Shown piece by piece: positions 1 through 9,235 of a DNA stretch of 64,000 nt. How positions within the stretch are numbered: position 1 is the first letter of the stretch; the number at the start of each line of letters is the position of its first letter. The notes under the pieces were generated by a model, which had not been told where the DNA came from, searched no databases, and saw only the letters and a list, made by a program, of their open reading frames with translations. Position numbers and translations under genes: made by a program. This DNA is from Bordetella parapertussis (GTDB lineage: Bacteria > Pseudomonadota > Gammaproteobacteria > Burkholderiales > Burkholderiaceae_B). Location of the stretch: assembly GCA_945903445.1 (NCBI GenBank), contig CAMDNZ010000015.1, positions 5,907-69,906 of the forward strand, written 5' to 3'.

Positions 1-20
1 TACGCATAGAATAACTTCGC

Positions 21-1871
21 ATGACTTCTCTTCTGGATCGCATTTCTAGCCCGGCTGACCTCAAAGCCATGGATCGCCGCAAGCTCAAGGAGCTCGCCGA
101 GGAGCTGCGCGCGTTCGTGTTGACGTCGGTATCGGCGACTGGGGGACACTTATCGTCCAATCTGGGGACGGTTGAGTTGACGCTGGCTTTGCATCACGTG
201 TTCGACACGCCGCATGACCGCATCGTCTGGGATGTTGGCCATCAGTCGTACCCACACAAAATCCTGACTGGGCGCAAGGGCCAGATGACATCCCTGCGCC
301 AGGCGGGCGGTCTGTCGGGTTTTCCCAAACGCAGCGAATCCGAGTACGACGCCTTCGGCACGGCCCACTCCAGTACGTCCATTTCGGCGGCATTGGGGAT
401 GGCTGTCGCATCGCGTAATGCAGGCATCGAGCGCTCGCACATTGCCGTCATCGGCGACGGCGCGATGTCGGCAGGCATGGCATTCGAGGCGATGAACAAT
501 GCTGGCGTCATTCCGGATGTCAACTTGTTGGTCATCCTGAACGACAACGACATGTCTATCTCGCCCCCGGTTGGGGCCTTGAACCGGTATCTCGCACGAC
601 TGATGTCGGGTCGGTTCTATGCGACGGCGAAGAATGTCGGGCGGGCGGTGTTGCAGCACGTACCGCCGGTGCTCGAATTGGCACGCCGCTTCGAAGAGCA
701 CGCCAAGGGCATGGTGACGCCCGCCACGCTGTTCGAAGAGCTGGGCTTCAATTACGTCGGGCCGATCGATGGTCACGACCTGGATGCCTTGGTGCCTACG
801 CTGCAAAATCTGCGGGCCTTGAAAGGGCCGCAGTTCTTGCATGTGGTGACCAAAAAAGGCCAGGGTTATAAATTGGCCGAAGCCGATCCGGTTTTGTATC
901 ACGGCCCCGGACGCTTCGATCCGGCCGTGGGTATTCAGCCTGCCGCCAAGCCCGGCAAGACCACGTTCACCCAGGTGTTCGGGCAATGGCTGTGCGACAT
1001 GGCGGCCACCGACGAGCGTCTGGTGGGGATTACGCCGGCCATGCGTGAGGGGAGCGGCATGGTGGCGTTCGAACAGAAATTTCCTAAGCGTTATTTCGAC
1101 GTCGGCATTGCCGAGCAGCATGCCGTGACATTTGCCGCGGGTTTGGCCTGCGAAGCGCAAAAGCCGGTGGTCGCTATTTACTCGACGTTCCTGCAGCGGG
1201 GTTACGATCAGTTGATTCACGATGTGGCCTTGCAAGATCTGGATGTCACTTTCGCTTTGGATCGAGCGGGCTTGGTAGGCGCCGATGGTGCCACTCATGC
1301 GGGCAATTACGACATCGCTTATCTGCGTTGTATCCCCAACATGGTGATTGCCACGCCGTCGGACGAAAACGAAACTCGTTTGCTGCTCACGACCTGTTAT
1401 CAACACGTCGGGCCGTCGGCGGTGCGTTATCCGCGCGGGGCCGGTGTCGGGGCGACCATCGATCCGGCCTTGACCAGCGTGCCGGTCGGGCAGGCGGTCG
1501 TTCGTCGCGAAGGCAAGCGTGTCGCGATTCTGGCGTTCGGCACTTTGCTTCATCCGGCATTGGCCGCGGGCGAAGCGCTCGATGCCACCGTAGTAGACAT
1601 GCGCTTCGTGAAGCCCTTGGATGAGGCATTGTTACAACAATTGGCGAGCACGCATGACGGTTTCGTCACGGTGGAAGAAGGCAGCATCATGGCGGGCGCG
1701 GGTAGCGCGGTCACCGAGTATTTGAACGCCGCTGGGGTGCTCAAACCGGTATTGCAGCTGGGTCTGCCCGACCGCTACATCGATCACGGCGATCAGTCGC
1801 GTTTGCTGGCCGATCTTGGTTTGGACGCTGCGGGTATCGAGCAATCCGTGTGTAAGCGGTTTCCGGTCTGA
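21..1871 (+). CDS. dxs: 1-deoxy-D-xylulose-5-phosphate synthase
   Basis: First enzyme of the MEP isoprenoid pathway: joins pyruvate and glyceraldehyde-3-phosphate to make DXP, using thiamine diphosphate and Mg2+ in the cytoplasm. The 616-residue length is normal. The thiamine-diphosphate motif starts at GDGAMSAG (about residue 152) and ends at the NDNDMSIS segment. The transketolase middle domain carries the DVGIAEQHAVTFAAG stretch, and YPRGAG follows further on. The ATG lies only 20 bases from the window edge, so upstream partners cannot be seen; in Bordetella-type genomes ispA usually precedes it. DXP also feeds thiamine and pyridoxal synthesis; pdxA and the squalene genes hpnCDE lie elsewhere in the window. 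Confidence 0.97.
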   Translation: MTSLLDRISSPADLKAMDRRKLKELAEELRAFVLTSVSATGGHLSSNLGTVELTLALHHVFDTPHDRIVWDVGHQSYPHKILTGRKGQMTSLRQAGGLSGFPKRSESEYDAFGTAHSSTSISAALGMAVASRNAGIERSHIAVIGDGAMSAGMAFEAMNNAGVIPDVNLLVILNDNDMSISPPVGALNRYLARLMSGRFYATAKNVGRAVLQHVPPVLELARRFEEHAKGMVTPATLFEELGFNYVGPIDGHDLDALVPTLQNLRALKGPQFLHVVTKKGQGYKLAEADPVLYHGPGRFDPAVGIQPAAKPGKTTFTQVFGQWLCDMAATDERLVGITPAMREGSGMVAFEQKFPKRYFDVGIAEQHAVTFAAGLACEAQKPVVAIYSTFLQRGYDQLIHDVALQDLDVTFALDRAGLVGADGATHAGNYDIAYLRCIPNMVIATPSDENETRLLLTTCYQHVGPSAVRYPRGAGVGATIDPALTSVPVGQAVVRREGKRVAILAFGTLLHPALAAGEALDATVVDMRFVKPLDEALLQQLASTHDGFVTVEEGSIMAGAGSAVTEYLNAAGVLKPVLQLGLPDRYIDHGDQSRLLADLGLDAAGIEQSVCKRFPV

Positions 1872-2068
1872 GCGAACGGCGGGTAGGTGCGCCGGGGATG
1901 CTCTAGGTGTGCGCTAGGCGATACGTTTATCGGACGCTCGATGCATCGTTGCACACCTACCATGAATATGGTTATCGCAACACCCGCTTGTCAAATCCGC
2001 CATAATAGACGCCTGTCTAATTACCTTTTCGGATTCTTTGGTTTGCGCCATGAGGTCCGACGCCTGCC

Positions 2069-2866
2069 ATGAATTCGCCCGTTGACTCGATTCTCGCCAT
2101 GCCGGACGTGCAAAGCTCGCACGACACCCGGCACATCCCTATACAGCGCGTCGGTATCCGCGGGGTGCGGCATCCCATGCTCATCGCCGGTGGTGACGGT
2201 CAAGCGACGCCTACGGTGGGAAATTGGACGCTGACTGTGGCCTTGCCTGCTGATGAAAAGGGCACGCACATGTCCCGCTTCATCGCCTTGCTGGAAAAGT
2301 ATCGCAGCACGCCGCTCACCCCTGCGCTGTTCAAGGTGATGGCGGCCGAAATGCTGCCCTTGCTGCATGCCGAGCGCGGCGACATCACCGTGTCTTTTCC
2401 CTATTTTGTCAACAAATCGGCCCCGATCTCGGGCGTGCAGAGTCTGATGGACTACGAAGTTCAATGGATCGCCCGCGCCGACGCGCAAGCGGTCGAGTTC
2501 GAACTCGTCGTGCTGGTGCCGGTCACCAGCCTGTGTCCATGCTCCAAGGCCATTTCGGCCTATGGCGCCCACAATCAACGTTCGCACGTGACGGTGTCGG
2601 CCGTGCTGGACGGCGAAGTCGATCTGGAACACATCATCCGAGTGGTCGAATCCGAGGCGTCGTGCGAGCTGTGGGGCCTGTTGAAGCGCCCCGACGAGAA
2701 ATACGTCACCGAGCGCGCCTACGAAAACCCCAAATTCGTCGAGGATCTGGTGCGTGACGTAGCTGCCCGAATCGGCGCACAAACCGGTATTCGCAGCTAT
2801 CGCATCGAAGCCGAAAACTTCGAGTCGATCCACAATCACTCGGCGTACGCCGTCGTCGAAGGCTGA
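2069..2866 (+). CDS. folE2: GTP cyclohydrolase FolE2 (type IB)
   Basis: Converts GTP to 7,8-dihydroneopterin triphosphate, the first step of folate synthesis. The 265-residue protein has the FolE2 family layout. The segment PVTSLCPCSKAISAYGAHNQ (about residues 150-169) carries the conserved metal-site cysteine, and the C-terminal part contains the FVEDLVRD stretch. FolE2 enzymes accept metals other than zinc, so the gene is often induced under zinc limitation; I see no clear Zur operator in the 197 bases upstream of the ATG. It follows dxs in the same direction, a pairing known from Bordetella. A strong hairpin terminator follows. Confidence 0.95.
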   Translation: MNSPVDSILAMPDVQSSHDTRHIPIQRVGIRGVRHPMLIAGGDGQATPTVGNWTLTVALPADEKGTHMSRFIALLEKYRSTPLTPALFKVMAAEMLPLLHAERGDITVSFPYFVNKSAPISGVQSLMDYEVQWIARADAQAVEFELVVLVPVTSLCPCSKAISAYGAHNQRSHVTVSAVLDGEVDLEHIIRVVESEASCELWGLLKRPDEKYVTERAYENPKFVEDLVRDVAARIGAQTGIRSYRIEAENFESIHNHSAYAVVEG

Positions 2867-2907
2867 TCGGCGCGTCCGCCCGCAGCTGTCTATCGCAGGC
2901 CGTATCG

Positions 2908-2944
2908 AGACCCGTGCGTGGCACGTATGCCACGGGTCTTTTGC
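2908..2944 (+). terminator. Rho-independent terminator after folE2
   Basis: The 9-bp stem AGACCCGTG / CACGGGTCT surrounds a 14-base loop and runs straight into TTTT. It lies 42 bases after the folE2 stop. Its T run overlaps the likely -35 box of the ribosomal-protein operon. Confidence 0.8.
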
Positions 2945-2970
2945 TTTTTCCAGCGATGCGAGTAATAATA
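2941..2970 (+). promoter_or_regulatory. Candidate promoter of the rpsF-priB-rpsR-rplI operon
   Basis: TTGCTT at 2941-2946 and TAATAA at 2963-2968 are 16 bases apart. They sit about 150 bases upstream of rpsF, directly after the folE2 terminator. The long leader leaves room for an autoregulatory structure, as in other S6/S18 operons, but I could not define one. Confidence 0.45.
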
Positions 2971-3121
2971 GTGGGCTTTCTTTGCTCGCCCTCATATTCA
3001 TGAGACGGGCTGTCCGGCAGGAAAGGTAGGGTTGCTGAATGCGGGAACTGCACCGAGTTGTGGGAACTGCAATGAGTGGCCCCCAAAAATGTAGGCCGGA
3101 TATCCTCAAGGAGTTTTAACT

Positions 3122-3496
3122 ATGCGTCACTACGAAGTAGTGTTTATCGTCCATCCCGACCAAAGCGAGCAAGTGCCCGCCATGGTCGAGCGTTACCAGT
3201 CGCTCGTCACTGGCCAAAGCGGCTCGGTGCATCGCCTGGAAGACTGGGGCCGGCGTCAACTGGCCTACCCGATTCAAAAGCTGGTGAAGGCGCACTATGT
3301 GTGCATGAACATCGAATGCGGACAGGCAACCCTGGACGAACTCGAGCACTCGTTCCGCTACAACGACGCAGTCTTGCGCCATCTGGTCATTCAGACCAAG
3401 AACGCGCCTGAAGGCGCATCGCCGATGATGAAGTCGGTCGAGCGCGAAGAAGCCCGCAAGGCTTCGGCCGAAGCGTCGGCAGCGACCGCCGAGTAA
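3122..3496 (+). CDS. rpsF: 30S ribosomal protein S6
   Basis: Small-subunit protein that pairs with S18 on the platform of the 30S ribosome. The 124-residue protein begins MRHYEVVFIVHPDQSEQ, the usual first strand and loop of S6, and includes GRRQLAYPI. The tail is Ala/Glu-rich and charged, typical of S6. A strong ribosome binding site (AAGGAG) lies 9 bases before the ATG. First gene of the rpsF-priB-rpsR-rplI operon. Confidence 0.97.
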   Translation: MRHYEVVFIVHPDQSEQVPAMVERYQSLVTGQSGSVHRLEDWGRRQLAYPIQKLVKAHYVCMNIECGQATLDELEHSFRYNDAVLRHLVIQTKNAPEGASPMMKSVEREEARKASAEASAATAE

Positions 3497-3528
3497 TTGG
3501 CAAAGCGATTCACTAGCAGGACATACAG

Positions 3529-3849
3529 GTGATCAACCGGCTGGAGTTGTCAGCGCAAGTGCTCGAATGCGAGCCCCTGCGATATACCCCGGCGGGCCAG
3601 CCAGTGCTGGATATGCTGCTCACCCATCAATCCACTGTTGTCGAAGCCGGGCTGGAGCGCCAGGTTATGTTGACGATCAGTGCATTGGCAATGGGCGATC
3701 TGGCAAGCATGCTGGCCACGACGCAGCTGGGTTCGATGCTGCATATCGAGGGCTTTCTCGCTCCGGTGCGCAAAGATTCGGTCAAGCTTCGGCTGCATAT
3801 GCAGCGGGTGCGCGTCCAAACCGCGGGGCATGACCCGCTGGTCGCCTGA
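3529..3849 (+). CDS. priB: Primosomal replication protein N (PriB)
   Basis: Single-stranded-DNA-binding protein that works with PriA and DnaT to reload DnaB at stalled forks. The 106-residue protein is one OB fold, starting INRLELSAQVLECEPLRYTP as in other PriB proteins. The start codon is GTG with an AGGACA-type site upstream. Its usual place between rpsF and rpsR supports the call. DnaB, the helicase it helps load, is encoded 1.7 kb downstream. Confidence 0.93.
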   Translation: MINRLELSAQVLECEPLRYTPAGQPVLDMLLTHQSTVVEAGLERQVMLTISALAMGDLASMLATTQLGSMLHIEGFLAPVRKDSVKLRLHMQRVRVQTAGHDPLVA

Positions 3850-3918
3850 ACGTCCATTTGAACAAGTATCTTGCCGGGTCTTTTTTCATAGACCGGCAAA
3901 CCCAATAAGAGGCACATC

Positions 3919-4188
3919 ATGGCTTTCTTCAAAAAGAAAAACGACAAGCGCAAACCAATGCAGTCGCCGCTGTTCAAGCGTCGCAAGGTCTGCCGCTTCA
4001 CCGCCGCTGGCGTCGATCACATCGACTATAAGGATGTCGACACGCTGCGTGATTTCATCCAAGAGAATGGCAAGATCATCCCGGCTCGTTTGACCGGTAC
4101 TAAGGCCAACTACCAGCGTCAGCTCGACACCGCCATCAAGCGTGCGCGCTTCCTGGCTCTGTTGCCGTACACCGACAACCACAACTGA
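3919..4188 (+). CDS. rpsR: 30S ribosomal protein S18
   Basis: Small-subunit protein that forms a dimer with S6. The 89-residue protein has a basic N-terminus and the conserved core KVCRFTAAGVDHIDYKD. It also has the family signature RLTGTKANYQRQL and the ending IKRARFLALLPYTDNH. It follows priB by 69 bases and precedes rplI by 13, so it belongs to the same transcript. Confidence 0.97.
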   Translation: MAFFKKKNDKRKPMQSPLFKRRKVCRFTAAGVDHIDYKDVDTLRDFIQENGKIIPARLTGTKANYQRQLDTAIKRARFLALLPYTDNHN

Positions 4189-4201
4189 TCGAGAGACCGC
4201 C

Positions 4202-4657
4202 ATGCAAATCATCCTGCTTGAAAAAGTCGTCAATGTGGGTAACCTCGGCGAAGTCGTTCGCGTCAAAGACGGTTATGCCCGCAATTTCCTGATCCCCCAG
4301 AAAAAAGCACGTCGTGCCACGGCTGTCGCTCTGAAAGAATTTGAAGCTCGCCGCGCTGAGCTGGAAAAGATTCAGGCCGAGAAGCTGGTCGCCGCTCAAG
4401 GCGTGGGCGAGCGTCTGTCGGATTTCCAACTGAGCATCAAACAGAAAGCCGGTATCGACGGCCGTCTGTTCGGTTCGGTCACCAATGCCGATATCGCCGA
4501 TGCCCTGCGCAAAGCCGGTTTCGATAGCGTCGAGAAGTCGCAGATCCGTCTGCCTAACGGTGCGTTGAAGGCCGTGGGCGAGTACGCCGTGTCCGTCGCA
4601 CTGCACCCCGATGTCGTTTCCGACATCACCGTGCAAGTCGAGGGCGACCTGGCCTAA
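4202..4657 (+). CDS. rplI: 50S ribosomal protein L9
   Basis: Large-subunit protein with two globular domains joined by a long helix; it binds 23S rRNA near the L1 stalk. I chose the ATG at 4202 because MQIILLEKVVNVGNLGE is the canonical N-terminus. An in-frame ATG 60 bases upstream lies inside rpsR and has no family support. The signature GYARNFLIPQKKA is present at about residues 24-36. The protein has 151 residues. Last gene of the operon, followed by a strong terminator. Confidence 0.97.
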   Translation: MQIILLEKVVNVGNLGEVVRVKDGYARNFLIPQKKARRATAVALKEFEARRAELEKIQAEKLVAAQGVGERLSDFQLSIKQKAGIDGRLFGSVTNADIADALRKAGFDSVEKSQIRLPNGALKAVGEYAVSVALHPDVVSDITVQVEGDLA

Positions 4658-4677
4658 TCCCCAGGTGGCTGCTCGAG

Positions 4678-4713
4678 AGCCGGCAGGTCGCTAGCCGACC
4701 AGCCGGCTTTTTC
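4678..4713 (+). terminator. Rho-independent terminator of the ribosomal-protein operon
   Basis: The stem AGCCGGC / GCCGGCT encloses a second stem (GGTCG / CGACC) and is followed by TTTTTCT. It starts 20 bases after the rplI stop. Confidence 0.82.
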
Positions 4714-4752
4714 TATTGTGGCGCGAGCCACGCGCGTGGGCGAAATCAAGTC

Positions 4753-5592
4753 ATGTCACAAGAACCGCCGGTCCCTCATGTTCAGCCGCCCGCCGGTCTG
4801 GATGCCTGGTTGGATGCATTGGATCCGACACGCGAGCCATCGGTCCGCCTAGCCGATCTGAATGGCGTGAGTTTCGTGATCAAGCGCCGTCAGCCCTCGC
4901 TTGCGCGTGGCGTGAGCTACGTGTTGCGCTATCTTCGCGCCAGCGTGCTGGCGGCGTTCTGTCGTCTGCTCTTGGGCGAGTGGCCGTCGCCGCGTTCCCT
5001 GGTTCACAATGGTTTGCCCCACGAGGCCGCGCGCCTGCGTCGTCTGACCGAAGCCGGGTGTCGGGTGCCTGCCGTGTGGCGCTACCGGAGCGGCGAGTTA
5101 GTGTTGGAGTTCGTCGGCCAAGACATGCCCTATTTGTTGCGCGAGACCGATCCGGCAGGTCGTCAGGCGTTGATCGATGAGATCGCCACTGATCTGGCAG
5201 CGTTTCACGCGGGCGGGCACTGGCATGGCGGTGCGCAGGTGCGTAACCTGACCCGTCGCGACGAGTGCATCTGGCGCTTGGATTTCGAAGAAAACATCGG
5301 TGCCACCTTATCACTGTCTTTGGCACAAGCCTACGATGTCTACCAATGTCTATCGTCGATAGTGGTCTTGCGTCATGTCCCCGCCAACGAGTCGGCTGCC
5401 TTGGCCGATCGCTTGTTGCACGCCTACCTGGCGCAGAATAACGATCCCGCGCTGCGGCGATCGTTGACGCGTGTGGCCCGGGTGCTCGACCGCGCAGCGT
5501 GGTTGATGTTGCCGCTGCGCTGGGTGCCGGGGCGCGACGTGCAGGGTTTCTTCCGAGTCGCTCGCAGCCTCCGGTTACTATTGTCCTCATGA
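4753..5592 (+). CDS. Protein-kinase-like fold protein (BUD32/LPS-kinase type)
   Basis: Cytoplasmic protein of 279 residues with a small kinase-like fold. An N-terminal lobe carries VSFVIKRRQ (a likely ATP-site lysine), then PHEAARLRRLTEAGCRVPAV. The catalytic-loop equivalent HWHGGAQVRN is followed by WRLDFEENIG. In a standard kinase the loop would read H-x-D-x(4)-N; here Gly-Gly sits where Asp is expected, while the later Asp (RLDFEE) is kept. Related proteins occur next to dnaB in Burkholderiales-type genomes. Substrate unknown. Its stop overlaps the dnaB start (ATGA), which suggests coupled translation. Confidence 0.75.
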   Translation: MSQEPPVPHVQPPAGLDAWLDALDPTREPSVRLADLNGVSFVIKRRQPSLARGVSYVLRYLRASVLAAFCRLLLGEWPSPRSLVHNGLPHEAARLRRLTEAGCRVPAVWRYRSGELVLEFVGQDMPYLLRETDPAGRQALIDEIATDLAAFHAGGHWHGGAQVRNLTRRDECIWRLDFEENIGATLSLSLAQAYDVYQCLSSIVVLRHVPANESAALADRLLHAYLAQNNDPALRRSLTRVARVLDRAAWLMLPLRWVPGRDVQGFFRVARSLRLLLSS

Positions 5593-6959
5593 CCGCTACC
5601 CCCGACCAGCAGCTCGACTATCTTCGAGTGCCACCTCATTCCGTCGAAGCAGAGCAATCTGTTTTAGGCGGTTTGTTGCTCGATAACAATGCCTGGGACC
5701 GTCTGACCGACATCTTGCAGGAAGACGATTTCTATCGCCACGATCACCGGCTGATCTGGTCCCATATCGCTCGGCTGGTTAATCTGGCGCGCCCCGCTGA
5801 CGTCATCACGGTCAACGAGTCCTTGGCCAGCGCCGCCAAGAGCGAAGAGGTAGGCGGTTTGGCCTATCTGAACGCGCTGGCGCACAATACGCCGTCAGCG
5901 GCCAACATCCGCCGCTATGCCGAAATCGTTCGCGAGCGTTCGATGCTGCGCAAGCTGGTGTCGATTGCTGACGAAATTTCGGCGGCTGCGTTCAATCCCC
6001 AAGGCAAGGAAGCGCGACAACTGCTGGACGAGGCCGAGTCGCGCGTGTTTCAGATCGCGCAGGAAGGCGCACGCGGTGCCGCCGGATTCAAGGAAATTCA
6101 GCCCTTGCTGACCCAGGTGGTCGAGCGTATCGACGAGCTGTATCACCGCGATAGCGATTCGGATGTCACCGGCGTGCCTACCGGTTTTGCCGATCTGGAC
6201 AAAATGACATCCGGCCTGCAGCCGGGCGATTTGGTCATCGTGGCGGGTCGTCCATCGATGGGCAAGACCTCGTTCTCCATGAACATCGGCGAGCATGTCG
6301 CTATCGAGCAAGGTTTGCCGGTAGCGGTGTTCTCGATGGAAATGGGTGCAGTGCAATTGGCCATGCGTATGCTGGGGTCGGTGGGGATGCTCGATCAGCA
6401 TCGCATGCGAACCGGCAAACTACTGGCCGACGACTGGCCCCGGGTCACGCATGCGGTTCAACTCATGCAGGACGCCCAGGTTTACATCGACGAGACGCCA
6501 GCGCTGACCGCCATGGATCTGCGTGCCCGTGCACGGCGTCTGGCCCGTCAGTGCGGGCAGCTCGGCCTGATCATCATTGACTATATTCAGTTGATGTCGG
6601 GCAGTGGCGGCGAGAACCGGGCAACTGAAATTTCGGAAATCAGCCGCTCGCTAAAGAGTCTGGCAAAAGAGCTGAACTGCCCCTTGATCGCGCTGTCGCA
6701 GCTGAACCGAAGCCTGGAACAACGCCCGAACAAGCGGCCCGTGATGAGCGATTTGCGCGAGTCGGGCGCTATCGAGCAGGACGCCGACGTGATTTTGTTC
6801 ATTTACCGCGACGAGGTCTACAACCCCGATTCGCCAGACAAGGGCAGTGCCGAGATCATCATCGGCAAGCAGCGTAACGGCCCGATCGGCTCGGTACGCC
6901 TGACCTTCCAAGGCATGAGCACCCGATTCCTGAATTACACGGCCGGACAGCAGTATTGA
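5589..6959 (+). CDS. dnaB: Replicative DNA helicase DnaB
   Basis: Hexameric ATP-driven 5'-3' helicase that unwinds DNA at the fork. I chose the ATG at 5589 (overlapping the preceding stop), giving 456 residues and the N-terminus TATPDQQLDYLRVPPHSVEA. The N-terminal primase-interacting domain begins HSVEAEQSVLGGLLLD. The RecA-like domain carries the Walker A motif GRPSMGKTSF, Walker B LIIIDYIQLM and RESGAIEQDADVI. No intein or other insertion is present. Confidence 0.97.
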   Translation: MTATPDQQLDYLRVPPHSVEAEQSVLGGLLLDNNAWDRLTDILQEDDFYRHDHRLIWSHIARLVNLARPADVITVNESLASAAKSEEVGGLAYLNALAHNTPSAANIRRYAEIVRERSMLRKLVSIADEISAAAFNPQGKEARQLLDEAESRVFQIAQEGARGAAGFKEIQPLLTQVVERIDELYHRDSDSDVTGVPTGFADLDKMTSGLQPGDLVIVAGRPSMGKTSFSMNIGEHVAIEQGLPVAVFSMEMGAVQLAMRMLGSVGMLDQHRMRTGKLLADDWPRVTHAVQLMQDAQVYIDETPALTAMDLRARARRLARQCGQLGLIIIDYIQLMSGSGGENRATEISEISRSLKSLAKELNCPLIALSQLNRSLEQRPNKRPVMSDLRESGAIEQDADVILFIYRDEVYNPDSPDKGSAEIIIGKQRNGPIGSVRLTFQGMSTRFLNYTAGQQY

Positions 6960-7024
6960 GATACTGCGCCCGACGTTTGTGACCGACATTTGTGCCTGAT
7001 GTTCGCGCCGGATGCGAATCGAGC

Positions 7025-7045
7025 CTGCCGCATATTCTGCGGCAG
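7025..7045 (+). terminator. Hairpin after dnaB
   Basis: CTGCCGCA and TGCGGCAG form an 8-bp stem around a 5-base loop, 65 bases after the dnaB stop. No T run follows, so it may be a weak terminator between dnaB and the opposing symporter gene, or an RNA-stabilising hairpin. Confidence 0.4.
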
Positions 7046-7102
7046 CCTAGGAAATCAGAACTCGCTACCCCGACGAAGAGGGCGCTATCTCGCAGGGCAC
7101 GC

Positions 7103-8089
7103 TCAGGCTTCTTCGTGGGACTCTAACGGACGGCGCGCATAGCGGCTGGCCAGGTAGGCGCACACCATCAATTGAATCTGATGGAACAGCATGATCGGCA
7201 GCACGATCGTGCCCACTGCACTGCCTGCGAACAACACCTGTGCCATCGGCACGCCAGTCGCCAGGCTCTTTTTCGAACCGGCAAACAGTAGCGTGATCTG
7301 ATCGGCAGTGTTGAAGCGGAAAAGCTTGCCCAACAGCATCGACACGCCCAGCGCAAGCGCCAGTACGACGATGCAGCACACTACCAGGCCGAACAGCGCG
7401 CCCAAGGGCGTGCTGGTCCACAGCCCTTCGTTGACTGCCTGCGAAAACGCCGTATAGACCACCAACAAGATCGAGCCTTGATCGACGTACTTCAGCACGG
7501 GCTTGTGGCGGGCCACCCAGGCACCGATCCAGCGGCGCATGATCTGGCCCAGCACGAAGGGCAGCAGCAATTGCGTCATGATCTTCAGCACGGCATCGAA
7601 CGATACCGGTGCGGCGCCGGCGTTTGCGATCACCGTTCCTACCAGCAGCGGCGTCACGAAGATGCCTAGCAGGCTGGATACCGATGCGCTGCATACCGCC
7701 GCGGGTACGTTGCCGCGCGCGATCGAGGTGAAGGCGATGGCCGACTGAACGGTGGCGGGCAGGCAGCACAAAAACATGACCCCGACATACAGCTCTGGCG
7801 TCACCAGTGGCATCAGCAGCGGTTGCAGTGCCAGCCCGATCAACGGGAACAGGATGAAGGTCACGCTGAAGATGGTGCCGTGTAGACGCCAGTGCGTCAT
7901 GCCCGCGATAATGGCTTCACGCGACAGCCGTGCGCCATGCAGAAAAAACAACAGGCCGACGGCAATGTTTGTGATCCAACCGAAGGTCACCAGGCCAACG
8001 CCGTAGGCGGGGACGATGCTGGCGATCGCAACGACGGTCAAGAGCAGGAGAATGAAGGTGTCAGGTAGAAAGCGAAGCAGGCGTTTCAT
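7103..8089 (-). CDS. Bile acid:sodium symporter family transporter
   Basis: Inner-membrane secondary transporter of 328 residues with about nine or ten predicted membrane helices, such as FILLLLTVVAIASIVPAYG near the N-terminus. The sequence is of the YfeH-like branch of the BASS family, with LLFFLHGARLSREAI, LPATVQSAIAFTSIARGN and a late FAGSKKSLATGVPMA segment. The substrate in bacteria is not fixed; organic anions or cofactor precursors are possible. It stands alone, separated from pdxA by about 160 bases. Confidence 0.88.
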   Translation of the reverse strand: MKRLLRFLPDTFILLLLTVVAIASIVPAYGVGLVTFGWITNIAVGLLFFLHGARLSREAIIAGMTHWRLHGTIFSVTFILFPLIGLALQPLLMPLVTPELYVGVMFLCCLPATVQSAIAFTSIARGNVPAAVCSASVSSLLGIFVTPLLVGTVIANAGAAPVSFDAVLKIMTQLLLPFVLGQIMRRWIGAWVARHKPVLKYVDQGSILLVVYTAFSQAVNEGLWTSTPLGALFGLVVCCIVVLALALGVSMLLGKLFRFNTADQITLLFAGSKKSLATGVPMAQVLFAGSAVGTIVLPIMLFHQIQLMVCAYLASRYARRPLESHEEA

Positions 8090-8251
8090 CGGAAGCGAAG
8101 ACGGGCAAGAGCAAAGAGGGCATGCGCAACAAGGGCGAAGGCCATACGAAAAGCCGGCGCGATGCCGGGCGAACCCGGATTGTAGTCCGGCGAGCTTACT
8201 TCTGGTTGGTTTCGATCCGAAGAGTTGGGCCGATCGAGACAGTCGAGCACG

Positions 8252-9235
8252 CTAGACCGGATGCGCGCTCATTCGACAGGCCAGCACGAAGGCGGCATGT
8301 AAGGACCCCGGGTCGGCGAGGCCCTGCCCGGCGATATCGAACGCCGTGCCGTGATCGACACTGGTGCGTACGAAGGGCAGGCCCACCGTCACGTTTACGC
8401 CCTCGTCGACGCCCAGATACTTGACCGGTATCAAGCCTTGATCGTGATACTGGGCCACCACGATGTCGAATTCGCCGCGCCGCGCTCGCATGAAAATGGT
8501 GTCGCCCGGCCAGGGGCCGCTGGCGTCGAACCCAAGTGCGCGTGCCTGTTCGATGGCGGGAGCGATGATGCCGATCTCTTCCCGGCCGAATTTGCCGTTC
8601 TCGCCAGCGTGCGGATTCAAGCCTGCTACAGCAATCCGCGGATGCACGATGCCCATCTGGCGACAGGCACGATCGGCCAGGCGAATGGCGGTCAATTCGG
8701 CATTCAAGGTGATGGCTGAGGGCACATCGGCCAGCGGTATGTGAATGGTCACCAACAGCACACGCAGTTCGGCGTTGGCCAGCATCATGGCGAAATCGGC
8801 AGTTTGGCTGCGCTCGGCCAGAATCTCGGTATGACCCGGGAAATCCAAGCCGGCTTCATGCATGGCCGCTTTGTTCAGCGGCGCGGTGACGATAGCGCGC
8901 AGTTGCCCGGCGCGTGCGTGGTCGATCGCCGCCAGCACGGCGTCGTAGGCGGCTTGTCCAGCGCGCGCATCGACCTGCCCCCAGGGCAGACCGGTCAGGT
9001 CGGCACCGGTCGCGATGACCTCGACGATACCCGGCTCACCCGTGGCGGCTGAAGGCCCGACAATCGTGCGAACCTGGACGGGTATGCCCAGCAGGCGGGC
9101 GACCTCGGCCAACCGGCCAGGGTCGCCATAGACCACGGCCGGAGCAGGCAAGCCTTGCGCGATGCACTTCAGGACGATTTCCGGTCCGATGCCGGCCGCA
9201 TCGCCCAAGGTGATGCCAACGGGCAGCACGCTCAA
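8252..9235 (-). CDS. pdxA: 4-hydroxythreonine-4-phosphate dehydrogenase
   Basis: NAD-dependent enzyme of vitamin B6 synthesis that oxidises 4-hydroxythreonine phosphate. The N-terminus LPVGITLGDAAGIGPEIVLK is typical. Metal-site regions include FPGHTEILAERS and the GLNPHAGENGKFG motif, and VAQYHDQGLIPVKYLG is near the C-terminus. No ATG fits. I chose the TTG at 9235, whose bases overlap the TGA stop of the upstream phoH-like gene (TTGA), giving 327 residues; a GTG two codons later is the alternative. The overlap suggests coupled translation. Confidence 0.93.
   Translation of the reverse strand: MSVLPVGITLGDAAGIGPEIVLKCIAQGLPAPAVVYGDPGRLAEVARLLGIPVQVRTIVGPSAATGEPGIVEVIATGADLTGLPWGQVDARAGQAAYDAVLAAIDHARAGQLRAIVTAPLNKAAMHEAGLDFPGHTEILAERSQTADFAMMLANAELRVLLVTIHIPLADVPSAITLNAELTAIRLADRACRQMGIVHPRIAVAGLNPHAGENGKFGREEIGIIAPAIEQARALGFDASGPWPGDTIFMRARRGEFDIVVAQYHDQGLIPVKYLGVDEGVNVTVGLPFVRTSVDHGTAFDIAGQGLADPGSLHAAFVLACRMSAHPV

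Noticed and set aside
150..1553. Long antisense open frames across dxs, folE2, hrpA and other genes
   Set aside because: They mirror the codon structure of GC-rich genes on the other strand and have no recognisable protein sequence.
4753..5592. An ordinary Ser/Thr protein kinase
   Set aside because: The catalytic loop reads HGGAQVRN rather than H-x-D-x(4)-N, so I kept a cautious kinase-like-fold call.
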